From the NCBI RefSeq assembly GCF_016862935.1, contig NZ_BONX01000009.1:62001-126000 (forward strand): a DNA stretch of 64,000 nt. The letters are read 5' to 3'. The stretch comes from Plantactinospora mayteni (GTDB lineage Bacteria; Actinomycetota; Actinomycetes; Mycobacteriales; Micromonosporaceae). The position numbers and the translations under genes were made by a program. The notes beneath the pieces were generated by a model. The model saw only the letters and a program-made list of their open reading frames with translations, was not told where the DNA came from and did no database searches. The stretch's first letter is position 1, and each line of letters begins with the position of its first letter. This document shows, piece after piece, positions 45,190 to 53,032 of the stretch.

Positions 45190-46845
45190 GTGACAGTGGT
45201 GGACACGGCCGAGCCGACGGAGACTGCCGAGGGTGGGGACCGGCCCGCCGAGCCGGCCGGAAGACCCGTACCGCTGTGGCTGGCGCTGCCGGCCGCGGTC
45301 GGCGCCGGGCTGGTGCTGCTGCTGGCGTTCCCGCCGTACGGGGTCTGGTGGCTGGCGCCGGTCGGAGTGGCGCTGCTGTCGGTGGCCGTACACCGGCGGC
45401 GGATGCGGGCCGGGTTCGGGCTCGGCGCCCTCGCCGGGCTGGCGCTGTTCCTGCCGATGTTGAGCTGGACGAATCTCTACACCGGTTACGTGCCGTGGCT
45501 ACTGCTGTCCGGGTTGCAGGCGGCCTATCTGGGGCTGCTGGGGCTGGCGTTGGCGTTCACCGGTCGGCTGGTGGACCGGTTCCGCTGGTCGTGGCCGCTG
45601 GTCACCGGGGTGCTGTGGGTGGCGCAGGAGGCGCTGCGCGACCGGACCCCGTTCGGCGGGTTCCCGTGGGGGCGGCTCGCGTTCAGCCAGGGTGACTCGC
45701 CGGTGCTGCGGCTGGCCGCGTACGGGGGTGCCCCGCTGGTCACCTTCGCGGTGGCGGTCGCCGGTGGGCTGCTGGTCGCGGCGGTGTGGCGGCCCTGGCG
45801 GGGGTTGCCGGTGGCCGGCTGGCTGCGCGGGGCCGGGTTCGTCGCCGGGGCGGCGGCCCTGGTCGCTGGCGGGCTGCTGGTGCCGCTGGCCGGGGCGGGC
45901 TCCGAGACCGCCCAGGTGGCGATCGTGCAGGGCAACGTGCCCCGGATGGGACTGGACTTCAACGCCCAGCGGCAGGCGGTACTGGACAACCACGTCAACG
46001 CCACCATCGAGCTGGCCGGCCGGGTCGCGCGGGGCGAGGCGGAGCAGCCCGACCTGGTGGTCTGGCCGGAGAACTCCAGCGACGTCGACCCGACCCGCGA
46101 CGCGTCGGCGGGGCAGCGCATCTCGGAGGCGGCGGACGCGATCGGGGCGCCGATCCTGGTCGGTGCGGTGCTACTCGGCCCGGACGAGGGGCAGGTGCGC
46201 AACGCGGGGCTGGTGTGGCTGCCGGGTACCGGCCTGGACGGGTCGCAGATGTACGTCAAGCGCCATCCGGTGCCGTTCGCCGAGTACGTGCCGTTGCGGG
46301 ACATCGCCCGGATGGTCAGCAAGGAGGTCGACCGGGTCCGCAACGACTTCGTCGCCGGCACCGACCCGGGGGTGCTGCGGGTCGGCGGGGTGACCCTCGG
46401 CGACGTGATCTGTTTCGAGGTCGCCTACGACGAGGTGGTCCGGGACACCGTGACGGGTGGGGCGCAGGTGCTGGTCGTGCAGACCAACAACGCCACGTTC
46501 AACGTGGCGGAGGCCGAGCAGCAGTTGGCGATGGTGCGGCTGCGGGCGGTGGAGCACGGCCGGGAGGCGCTGATGGCGTCGACGGTCGGTGTTTCCGGGT
46601 TCGTCGGGGCCGACGGGCGGGTAACCGGGGCGACCGGGTTCAACACCAGGGCGGTGGTGACCCGGCAGATGCACCTCGGGGAGGCCCGTACGGTCGCCAC
46701 CCGGGTCGGCCTGTGGCCGGAGGTGGCGTTGCTGGCCATGGCGGTCGCGGCGCTCGCCGCCGCGACGCTGACCCGTCGTCGGCGTCCGCTTCCCGGGGTC
46801 GGTACGGCGACGGCCGGCGACCCGGCGGATGCGGAGGAGCGGTGA
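45190..46845 (+). CDS. lnt: Apolipoprotein N-acyltransferase
   Basis: Adds the third acyl chain to lipoproteins at the membrane. It has 551 residues, six to eight N-terminal membrane segments, and a nitrilase-like domain with the triad E294 (VVWPENSS), K357 (MYVKRHPVPFAEYVP) and C408 (VICFEVAYDE). GTG 45190 is the only sensible start after the in-frame upstream stops. It overlaps the mannosyltransferase gene by GTGA; in mycobacteria the two activities are fused or adjacent as Ppm1. Confidence 0.93.
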   Translation: MTVVDTAEPTETAEGGDRPAEPAGRPVPLWLALPAAVGAGLVLLLAFPPYGVWWLAPVGVALLSVAVHRRRMRAGFGLGALAGLALFLPMLSWTNLYTGYVPWLLLSGLQAAYLGLLGLALAFTGRLVDRFRWSWPLVTGVLWVAQEALRDRTPFGGFPWGRLAFSQGDSPVLRLAAYGGAPLVTFAVAVAGGLLVAAVWRPWRGLPVAGWLRGAGFVAGAAALVAGGLLVPLAGAGSETAQVAIVQGNVPRMGLDFNAQRQAVLDNHVNATIELAGRVARGEAEQPDLVVWPENSSDVDPTRDASAGQRISEAADAIGAPILVGAVLLGPDEGQVRNAGLVWLPGTGLDGSQMYVKRHPVPFAEYVPLRDIARMVSKEVDRVRNDFVAGTDPGVLRVGGVTLGDVICFEVAYDEVVRDTVTGGAQVLVVQTNNATFNVAEAEQQLAMVRLRAVEHGREALMASTVGVSGFVGADGRVTGATGFNTRAVVTRQMHLGEARTVATRVGLWPEVALLAMAVAALAAATLTRRRRPLPGVGTATAGDPADAEER

Positions 46846-47654
46846 ATGAGTCGTTCGGAGCGGATGACCACGGGGACGGCTATCCGGGGGTGGGCCGGGT
46901 GCTGGTGGTGGTGCCCACCTACAACGAGGCCGACAACATCGGGGTGATCGTCGACCGGGTGCACCGGGCGGCGCCACCGGTGGAGATCCTGGTCGTCGAC
47001 GACAACAGCCCGGACGGCACCGGGGCGATCGCGGACCGGATGGCGGAGGCGGACCCCCGGGTGCACGTCCTGCACCGGCCCGGCAAGCAGGGCCTGGGCG
47101 CCGCGTACGTGGCCGGGTTCGGCTGGGCGGCCGAGCACGGCTACGACGCCGTGGTGGAGATGGACGCCGACGGCTCGCACGCCCCGGAGGAACTGCCCCG
47201 GCTGCTGGACGCGGCCCGGGACGCCGACGTGGTGATCGGGTCCCGGTGGACGCCGGGCGGCCAGGTGCTGAACTGGCCGTGGCACCGGCAACTGCTGTCC
47301 CGGGGCGGCAACCTCTACACCCGGGTGGCGTTGGGGATGCCGCTGTCGGATGCGACCGGCGGGTTCCGGGTGTACCGGGTGCCGGCGCTGGCTCGGCTGG
47401 ATCTCGACTCGGTCGCCTCGCAGGGGTACTCGTTCCAGGTGGAGCTCTCCTGGCGGGCGCACCGGGCCGGGCTGCGTACGGTCGAGGTGCCGATCACCTT
47501 CGCCGAGCGGGAGCGGGGGACGAGCAAGATGAGTCCGGTGATCATCGGCGAGGCGTTGTGGCGGGTGACGCTCTGGTCGGTGGCGGATCGGCGGGTGGCG
47601 CCGGGCCGGGCACGCCGGGACGGTACCGGCGACCAGCGGCTCCGTTGGCCGTGA
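46842..47654 (+). CDS. Polyprenol monophosphomannose synthase (GT2)
   Basis: Transfers mannose from GDP-mannose to polyprenyl phosphate, the donor for protein O-mannosylation and lipoglycans. It has 270 residues: a GT-A fold with VVVPTYNEADNI, VVDDNSPDGT, the metal-binding MDADGSH, and QGYSFQVELSWRAHRAG. It has no membrane segments, like Ppm1 domain 2, whose anchor is the Lnt partner. The GTG overlaps the lnt stop. The C-terminal 25 residues are basic. Confidence 0.9.
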   Translation: MNESFGADDHGDGYPGVGRVLVVVPTYNEADNIGVIVDRVHRAAPPVEILVVDDNSPDGTGAIADRMAEADPRVHVLHRPGKQGLGAAYVAGFGWAAEHGYDAVVEMDADGSHAPEELPRLLDAARDADVVIGSRWTPGGQVLNWPWHRQLLSRGGNLYTRVALGMPLSDATGGFRVYRVPALARLDLDSVASQGYSFQVELSWRAHRAGLRTVEVPITFAERERGTSKMSPVIIGEALWRVTLWSVADRRVAPGRARRDGTGDQRLRWP

Positions 47655-47714
47655 CCGACGGCGTGTCATGCTGGACGTACGGGGTTTGTGGGCCCGACAT
47701 CCGGATGGGGTGAC

Positions 47715-48278
47715 ATGCGCCGAGGGCTGAGGTTCGTACCGCTGGCACTGCTGCTGACCGGGATCGTGGAGGTCGCGGTCTTCGTGCTGCTCGGGCGGTG
47801 GATCGGGTTCGGCTGGGCGATCCTGCTGGTGCTGGTCGCCTCGCTACTGGGGCTGGCCCTGCTGCGCCGGGAGGGGATGCGTGCCTGGCGGGGGCTGCGG
47901 GCCGCCGTCGAGGGTGGCCGGCCGCCGGGCAGCGAGGTCAGCGACGGGCTGGTGGGGCTGCTCGCCGGGCTGCTGCTCGCGATTCCCGGCCTGGTCACCG
48001 GGGTGGTCGGGCTGCTGCTGACGGTGCCGCTGCTGCGCCGGCTGGTCCGGGGGCAGGTGCAGCGGGTGGCCGAGCGGCGGGTCTCCGCCCAGGTCGCCGG
48101 GGACCTGTTCGGGCCGCGCCGGGTGCGGGTCCGGCGGGGTCAGCCGCGACCGGACGCCGGTCCCGGGCCCGCCGATGCGGCCACTGCGCCGCCGGCCGCG
48201 CCAGGTGGGGCGCCGCCGCCGCCGGCTTCCCCGGGTGGCGCGATCGAGGGCGAGATCGTCGAGCCGCGCCGGCCCTGA
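47715..48278 (+). CDS. fxsA: FxsA family membrane protein
   Basis: 187 residues with two to three membrane segments (about 5-55 and 78-105) and the family pattern PLALLLTGIVEVAVFVLLG, then RREGMRAWRGLR and LLAGLLLAIPGLVTGVVGLL. The C-terminal 60 residues are Arg/Pro/Ala-rich and cytoplasmic. FxsA in E. coli affects phage T7 exclusion; its role in actinobacteria is not known. GGGGTGAC precedes ATG 47715. It follows the mannosyltransferase by 60 bases. Confidence 0.85.
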   Translation: MRRGLRFVPLALLLTGIVEVAVFVLLGRWIGFGWAILLVLVASLLGLALLRREGMRAWRGLRAAVEGGRPPGSEVSDGLVGLLAGLLLAIPGLVTGVVGLLLTVPLLRRLVRGQVQRVAERRVSAQVAGDLFGPRRVRVRRGQPRPDAGPGPADAATAPPAAPGGAPPPPASPGGAIEGEIVEPRRP

Positions 48279-48505
48279 TCCTCCCCGGGGCGCGACGACG
48301 GGCTCCCGGCGTGACGGACGGCCAGCAAGCAGCGGCGCTGCCGGGAGTGCCCACGGCCAGCAGGCCAGCAACGGCGCCATCGCGCGGATGACGTCCCCGG
48401 GAGTGACGGACGGCAGGGATCGGCGCCGTGCTGCGACGGGCATCCCGATCGCAAGAAGGTGCCCGGGGTGGGAGCCAACACCGGCCCGGTTGGTGGTGCC
48501 GGAGA
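48279..48505. other. Gene-free stretch between fxsA and rbpA
   Basis: About 230 bases with no convincing frame. GTGACGGACGGC occurs twice in slightly different context, so part of the stretch is a degenerate local duplication. Confidence 0.4.
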
Positions 48506-48546
48506 CGCCCACCGCCCCCACGGCGTCGCCGTGGGGGCGGTGGGCG
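48506..48546. terminator. Bidirectional terminator between fxsA and rbpA
   Basis: A 19-bp perfect stem (48506-48524 with 48528-48546) around a GTC loop lies 21 bases beyond the rbpA stop. No T-run. It suits the convergent genes on both sides. Confidence 0.75.
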
Positions 48547-48567
48547 TGCTGTCTGCCGGCGGCGCGG

Positions 48568-48909
48568 TCAGGCCCGGCCGCGCCGGGTCCGGACCTCTTC
48601 GAGCCGTTCGGCGAGGATGCTCTCCAGTTCGGCGATCGAGCGGCGCTCCAGCAGCATGTCCCAGTGGGTACGCGGCGGCTTGGCCTTCTTCTGCTCCGGC
48701 TCGCTGCCGTCGACCAGCCGGGCGACGCTGCCGTCGAACTTGCATTCCCAGGTCATCGGCACTTCGGCATCGACGGCGAAGGGCACCTCGAACTGGTGGC
48801 CCTTGGCGCAGAGGTACTCTCGGGTCTGTCGCGGGGCAAGCTCGGTGTTGCGGTCGGACTCGTAGCTGACTGCTCCCAGACGGCTCCCGCGCAGCATGCG
48901 CTCGCCCAT
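48568..48909 (-). CDS. rbpA: RNA polymerase-binding protein RbpA
   Basis: Essential actinobacterial factor that binds the housekeeping sigma factor and stabilises the open complex. It has 113 residues: an N-terminal tail (MGERMLRGSRLGAVSYESDR), a zinc-ribbon-like core (YLCAKGHQFEVPFAVDAEVP, MTWECKFDG), a basic linker (EQKKAKPPRTHWDMLL) and the sigma-interacting helix (RRSIAELESILAERLEEV). GAGGGGAAA precedes the ATG. A SigR-like promoter lies upstream, as known for Streptomyces rbpA. Confidence 0.96.
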   Translation of the reverse strand: MGERMLRGSRLGAVSYESDRNTELAPRQTREYLCAKGHQFEVPFAVDAEVPMTWECKFDGSVARLVDGSEPEQKKAKPPRTHWDMLLERRSIAELESILAERLEEVRTRRGRA

Positions 48910-48952
48910 GATCGGCTTTCCCCTCGGTCGTGGTGCTTGTTCTTATCGGTGT

Positions 48953-48979
48953 AACGACAGGTGCCGGGTGGGCGATTCC
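48953..48979 (-). promoter_or_regulatory. SigR-like promoter of rbpA
   Basis: On the minus strand GGAAT (48979-48975) and GTT (48955-48953) are 19 bases apart, matching the disulfide-stress SigR pattern. The start codon is 44 bases downstream. Confidence 0.6.
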
Positions 48980-49129
48980 CGCCGCCGGCAGAAACGTACA
49001 AGTGGTCAAACGCTCCGAGCGTAGCCGGATCTCCTCAGTGGTGATCGAGATCACCGGTGAAGGTGCTGAATTGCCGGGATATGTCGTGTTGGTCCGGCTG
49101 TCCGGTCCGAGAGTCGGAGCCCTGGTGGG

Positions 49130-50287
49130 TCACGGCTCGGGGGCCGGTCCGGCGGTGCGGGATCCGGCGGGCGCCGGGCTGCCGTTCGAGGCGTCGGCGA
49201 CGGCCCGGGCGGTGAGCCCGGCCAGCGCGGCAGCGAGGTCGCTGACCTGGGTGGAGAGCTGACCGGCCCGCTCCCGGGCCGCGTCCCGGTCGGCTTCCGC
49301 CGCCGACAGGCGTACCGTCAGCGCGCCGAGTCGGGCCTCGGCGGTGGTCGCGGTGTCCCGGGCGGCCCGCAGGTCGGTCCGGGTCCGCTCCAGGTCGGCG
49401 CCGGCGGCGGCGGCCGTGGACCGGGCCTGGGTGGCGTTGGTCGCCGCCCGCTCCGCCTCGGCCCGGAACCTGGCCGCCTCCCCAGCCGCGTTCTCGGCGG
49501 CGGTCCGGGCCTCGGCCGCCGCGACGCGGAACCGTTCCGCCTGGCCGACCGCCTCGGCCGCCGACCGGGTTGCCCGCTCCGACTCGGCCCGGGCCGAGTC
49601 GCGGTCCCGGGCCGCCTCGGCGAGTTCCCGGGTCAGCTCGGCCGACCGGCGCCGGTCGGCGTCCGCCTCGGTGCGCAGCGCCCGCAGTTCCCGGCGGGCC
49701 GCGTCGCGGTCCTGCTCGGCCTGGGTACGCAGTGCGGCCGCCGCGCTGGCCGCCTGCTGGGCCGTGTCCCGGGCGGCGAGCGCGGTGGCGGTCTCGGCGC
49801 TGGCCCGCTCGGCGGTCGCGGTGGCCCGTTCGGACTCCTCCCGGGCGGCGGCCCGGTCGGCGACCGCCGCGCTGGCCGCCTGCTCGGCCTGGTGCAGGGT
49901 GATCGCCGCCGTCTCGGCCTCCCGGCGCGCCTCGTCCCGTTCGGTCTGCGCCGCCGCGATCTGGCTGGCCGCCTCGGCCCGTACCTCGGCGAGTTGGCGT
50001 TCCACCCCGGCGGGGGAGAGTTCGGCGTGCAGCGCCTCGGCGAGCGTCTCGCTGACCTGGTCGAGCCGGTCGACCACCTCCCAGGTGCGGGCCACCTGAC
50101 CGGCCAGCCCCGGTGCGTTGCGGTGCCGCATCCGCTGGTTACGGGAGGCCCGCTGGCAGGCGCCGTCGTTGTCCCGGCAGTACCGGAACGGTCGGCCCGC
50201 CGCCGCCCGCTGCGGTACCGGCCGTCCACAGTGGGCACAGGGCCGGGTCTCGGCCGGCGGCTCCGGGGTGGGGTTCTGCGCGTCCAT
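49130..50287 (-). CDS. Zinc-finger and long coiled-coil protein
   Basis: 385 residues, family not recognised by name. Residues 17-45 form a CxxC...C...C cluster (CAHCGRPVPQR, then FRYCRDNDGACQR) like a small zinc ribbon. Residues 80-365 are almost uninterrupted Ala/Glu/Arg-rich coiled coil with no proline, and the last 20 residues are disordered. TAGACT lies 9 bases before the ATG. The layout suggests a DNA-binding or scaffolding protein, perhaps KfrA-like in logic, but no homology can be shown. Confidence 0.75.
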   Translation of the reverse strand: MDAQNPTPEPPAETRPCAHCGRPVPQRAAAGRPFRYCRDNDGACQRASRNQRMRHRNAPGLAGQVARTWEVVDRLDQVSETLAEALHAELSPAGVERQLAEVRAEAASQIAAAQTERDEARREAETAAITLHQAEQAASAAVADRAAAREESERATATAERASAETATALAARDTAQQAASAAAALRTQAEQDRDAARRELRALRTEADADRRRSAELTRELAEAARDRDSARAESERATRSAAEAVGQAERFRVAAAEARTAAENAAGEAARFRAEAERAATNATQARSTAAAAGADLERTRTDLRAARDTATTAEARLGALTVRLSAAEADRDAARERAGQLSTQVSDLAAALAGLTARAVADASNGSPAPAGSRTAGPAPEP

Positions 50288-50421
50288 CGCCGGGGAAGTC
50301 TAGTGCCGGCCGTCCCCGGTGGTGGCGGGGCGGCCGGCGGGACAAATACGGGTGCCCTGCCGCGCCGGGAGCGGCGATACTGGCGCCGCACCCCGGGGCC
50401 GATGCGGGATGGAGGAGACGG

Positions 50422-51132
50422 ATGACCGTGCAACACCCCGACTGGTGGCTCGACGAGCTGGCGTACGCCGGGCCGGAGCACCTCGACCCGGCGTACGTCG
50501 ACGGCTACGACCGCAAGGCCGGCCACGACCCGCAGGCCGACCTGGAGCTACTGCGTCGGCACGGGCTGGACGGCGACGCCACCCTCGTCGACCTCGGCGC
50601 CGGTACCGGCCGGCTCACCCTGGCCGCCGCGCCGCACTGCCGGCGGGTGGTCGCGGTGGACGTCTCGGCGGCGATGCTGACCCGGCTCGGGGCCGGCGCG
50701 CAGCGGGCCGGACTGCGCAACGTCGAGGTCGTCCGGGCCGGGTTCCTCAGCTACGCCCACCAGGGCCCGCCGGCCGACCTCGTCTACAGCCGGCACGCGC
50801 TGCACCAGCTACCGGACTTCTGGAAGGCGGTCGCGCTGACCCGGGTCGCCGGCATGCTGCGGCCGGGCGGGATCCTGCTGCTGCGTGACCTGGTCTACAC
50901 CTTCGACCCGGCCCAGGTGGCGGAGCAGTTCGAGACCTGGTTGACGCGGGCGGCCGGGTCGAGCGCCGACGGCTGGACCCGGGTCGAACTCGCCACCCAC
51001 ATCCGCACCGAGCACAGCACCTTCAGTTGGCTGCTCGAACCGATGCTGGCCAGGGCCGGCTTCCGGATCGTCGAGGCGACCCCGAGCCGCGACCCGGCCA
51101 CCTACGCCGGCTACCTCTGCGTCCGGACCTGA
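50422..51132 (+). CDS. Class I SAM-dependent methyltransferase
   Basis: 236 residues. Motif I VDLGAGTGRLTLAAA, the acidic end of strand 2 VVAVDVSAAML, and motif IV region DLVYSRHALHQLPDF show the class I fold. The substrate is unknown. GGAGGAGA precedes ATG 50422, a clear start. It faces gpsA convergently with 27 bases between and diverges from the coiled-coil gene. Confidence 0.85.
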   Translation: MTVQHPDWWLDELAYAGPEHLDPAYVDGYDRKAGHDPQADLELLRRHGLDGDATLVDLGAGTGRLTLAAAPHCRRVVAVDVSAAMLTRLGAGAQRAGLRNVEVVRAGFLSYAHQGPPADLVYSRHALHQLPDFWKAVALTRVAGMLRPGGILLLRDLVYTFDPAQVAEQFETWLTRAAGSSADGWTRVELATHIRTEHSTFSWLLEPMLARAGFRIVEATPSRDPATYAGYLCVRT

Positions 51133-51159
51133 CACCACAGGTGGTACGGGACGGAGGGC

Positions 51160-52164
51160 TCAGCGACGCTCGGGCTTCGCCGAGCGGGCCATCAGCTCCT
51201 TCACCGCGACCTGCGGCGACTTCCCACCTCGGACGATGTCGACGACCATCTCGGCGATCGGCATCTCGACGTCGTGCCGGCGGGCGAGGTCCAGCACCGA
51301 CTCGCAGGAGGTGACCCCCTCCGCCGTCTGCCGGGTCGCCGCGACCGTCTCGGCGACCGTCATGCCCCGGCCGAGGTTGGTGCCGAAGGTCTGGTTGCGG
51401 GACAGCGGCGAGGAGCAGGTGGCGACCAGGTCGCCCATGCCGGCCAGGCCGGCGAAGGAGAGCGGGTCGGCGCCCATCGCCAACCCGAGCCGGGTGGTCT
51501 CGGCCAGGCCACGGGTGATCAGCGACGCCTTGGTGTTGTCGCCGAGGCCGAGGCCGCCTGCGATGCCGACCGCCAGCCCGATGACGTTCTTGACCGCGCC
51601 GCCGATCTCGCAGCCGACCACGTCGGTGTTGGTGTAGGGGCGGTAGTAGCCGGTGTGGCAGGCGGTCTGGAGGCGCTGGGCGACGGCCTCGTCCCGGCAG
51701 GCGACGACGCTGGCGGCGGGCTGGCGGCGGACGATCTCGGGGGCGAGGTTGGGGCCGGAGACGACCGCGATCCGGTCCGGGCCGGCGCCGGTGACCTCCG
51801 CGACGACCTGGCTCATCAGCTTGGCGGTGCCGAGTTCGACGCCCTTCATCAGGCTGACCAGCACACTCTCCGGGGCGATCAGCGGCGCCCAGCCGGTGAG
51901 GTTGGCCCGCAGGGTCTGCGACGGCACCGCGAGTACCACGAATTCGGCCCCGTCGGCGGCCCGCGCCGGATCGGTGGTGGCGGTGATGCCGGCCGGCAGC
52001 GGGATGTCGGGGAAGTAGTCGGGGTTGGTGCCGGTGCGGTTGACGGCGTCGACGATGTCGGGGCGCCGTCCCCAGAGGGTGACCCGGCAGCCGGCGTCGG
52101 CGAGGATCATCGCGAAGGCGGTACCCCAGGAGCCGGCTCCGAACACAGCCATACGGGTGGTCAC
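51160..52164 (-). CDS. gpsA: Glycerol-3-phosphate dehydrogenase [NAD(P)+]
   Basis: Reduces dihydroxyacetone phosphate to sn-glycerol-3-phosphate for membrane lipid synthesis. It has 334 residues: NAD motif GAGSWGTAF at 9-17, VVSGPNLAPEIV, GGAVKNVIGLAVGIAGGLGL (catalytic lysine region) and GLAGMGDLVATCSS. GTG 52164 follows GAGGGAGG; an ATG four codons later is possible. It stands as a single gene. Confidence 0.95.
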   Translation of the reverse strand: MTTRMAVFGAGSWGTAFAMILADAGCRVTLWGRRPDIVDAVNRTGTNPDYFPDIPLPAGITATTDPARAADGAEFVVLAVPSQTLRANLTGWAPLIAPESVLVSLMKGVELGTAKLMSQVVAEVTGAGPDRIAVVSGPNLAPEIVRRQPAASVVACRDEAVAQRLQTACHTGYYRPYTNTDVVGCEIGGAVKNVIGLAVGIAGGLGLGDNTKASLITRGLAETTRLGLAMGADPLSFAGLAGMGDLVATCSSPLSRNQTFGTNLGRGMTVAETVAATRQTAEGVTSCESVLDLARRHDVEMPIAEMVVDIVRGGKSPQVAVKELMARSAKPERR

Positions 52165-52276
52165 CGGGCGGCCTCCCTCGTGCGGCGCCGTCCGTCCGCG
52201 GCGCGGGTGTGGTCGTAGCGTACGGGGCTACCGGCGGCGGCCTGTACGGCCGGGCCGGTCGACGGTGCCGCGCCGG

Positions 52277-52942
52277 TCAACCGATGCCGGCGGGCGGGTC
52301 GACGGTGGTGTCGGCGGGCGGGATGTTGGCGGGCGGGTCCGGTGTGGAGCCGAACAGCAGCCCGAGGTGGGCGTCGAGGGCGGCGACCGCCTGCTCGCCG
52401 GAGTAGTGCTGGCTGAGGACGTGGATGCCGAGCCCGTCGACCAGGGCGAGCAGCGCGGTGGCCGCGTGCACCGGGTCGACCCGTGCTGCCGTGCCGGTCG
52501 TCGCCTGCACCGCCCGGATCTGGCCGGCGAGGAAGGTGTGCATCTGGTCGGTGCTTCCGCGCAGCCCTTCGGCGATGGCCGGCTTGACGGCGGCGTAGGC
52601 GAGGAAGGCGAGGGTGACGTGTCCTTCGAGCCGTCGGGGCTCGTCCAGCGGCAGGATCTGGATCATCAGCGTCCGGACGAATTCGGCGGGGGTGAGAGCC
52701 CGGCCGGCGGCAGCGGCCTCGGCGGTGATCCGCTCCTGCGCGTCGCGCATCACCATGTCGAGAGCGAAGGTCATCATCTCGTCCTTGGTGCGGAAGTAGT
52801 GCTGCACCATGCCGGTCGACACCCCGGCCTCGGCCGCCACGTGCCGGAGGCTGACCGCCTCCAGGCCCTGGCTGGCGGCGAGCCGCATCAGGGCGTCGGC
52901 GAGCTGCCGGCGGCGGGCGACGTGGTCGGCTTTCCTGGGCAC
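52277..52942 (-). CDS. TetR-family transcriptional regulator
   Basis: 221 residues with an N-terminal HTH (about 10-55, LRHVAAEAGVSTGMVQHYFR) and a helical ligand-binding domain. TAATGT (52954-52949) lies 6 bases before the GTG, so the start is probably leaderless and the -10 overlaps the first of two operator repeats. It diverges from the rifampin-phosphotransferase-like gene and almost certainly represses it and itself. Confidence 0.9.
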   Translation of the reverse strand: MPRKADHVARRRQLADALMRLAASQGLEAVSLRHVAAEAGVSTGMVQHYFRTKDEMMTFALDMVMRDAQERITAEAAAAGRALTPAEFVRTLMIQILPLDEPRRLEGHVTLAFLAYAAVKPAIAEGLRGSTDQMHTFLAGQIRAVQATTGTAARVDPVHAATALLALVDGLGIHVLSQHYSGEQAVAALDAHLGLLFGSTPDPPANIPPADTTVDPPAGIG

Positions 52943-52951
52943 CCCGTCACA

Positions 52952-52970
52952 TTACATTGCAGTCGTATTG
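52952..52970. promoter_or_regulatory. TetR operator, copy 1
   Basis: TTACATTGCAGTCGTATTG, one base different from the copy at 52991-53009. Overlaps the -10 element of the tetR gene. Confidence 0.65.
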
Positions 52971-52990
52971 ACATGGGATCACCGAGCCGG

Positions 52991-53009
52991 TTACGTTGCA
53001 GTCGTATTG
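52991..53009. promoter_or_regulatory. TetR operator, copy 2
   Basis: TTACGTTGCAGTCGTATTG holds the palindrome TACG-N7-CGTA. It lies 39 bases from copy 1 and just upstream of the ribosome binding site (GAGGGGAG) of the target gene. Confidence 0.65.
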
Positions 53010-53032
53010 GAAAAAATTGAGGGGAGCCTCGG

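Noticed and set aside
52943-53032. Rifamycin-associated element upstream of the RPH-like gene
   Set aside because: The characteristic GC-rich palindrome is absent; the gap holds the two TetR-type repeats instead.
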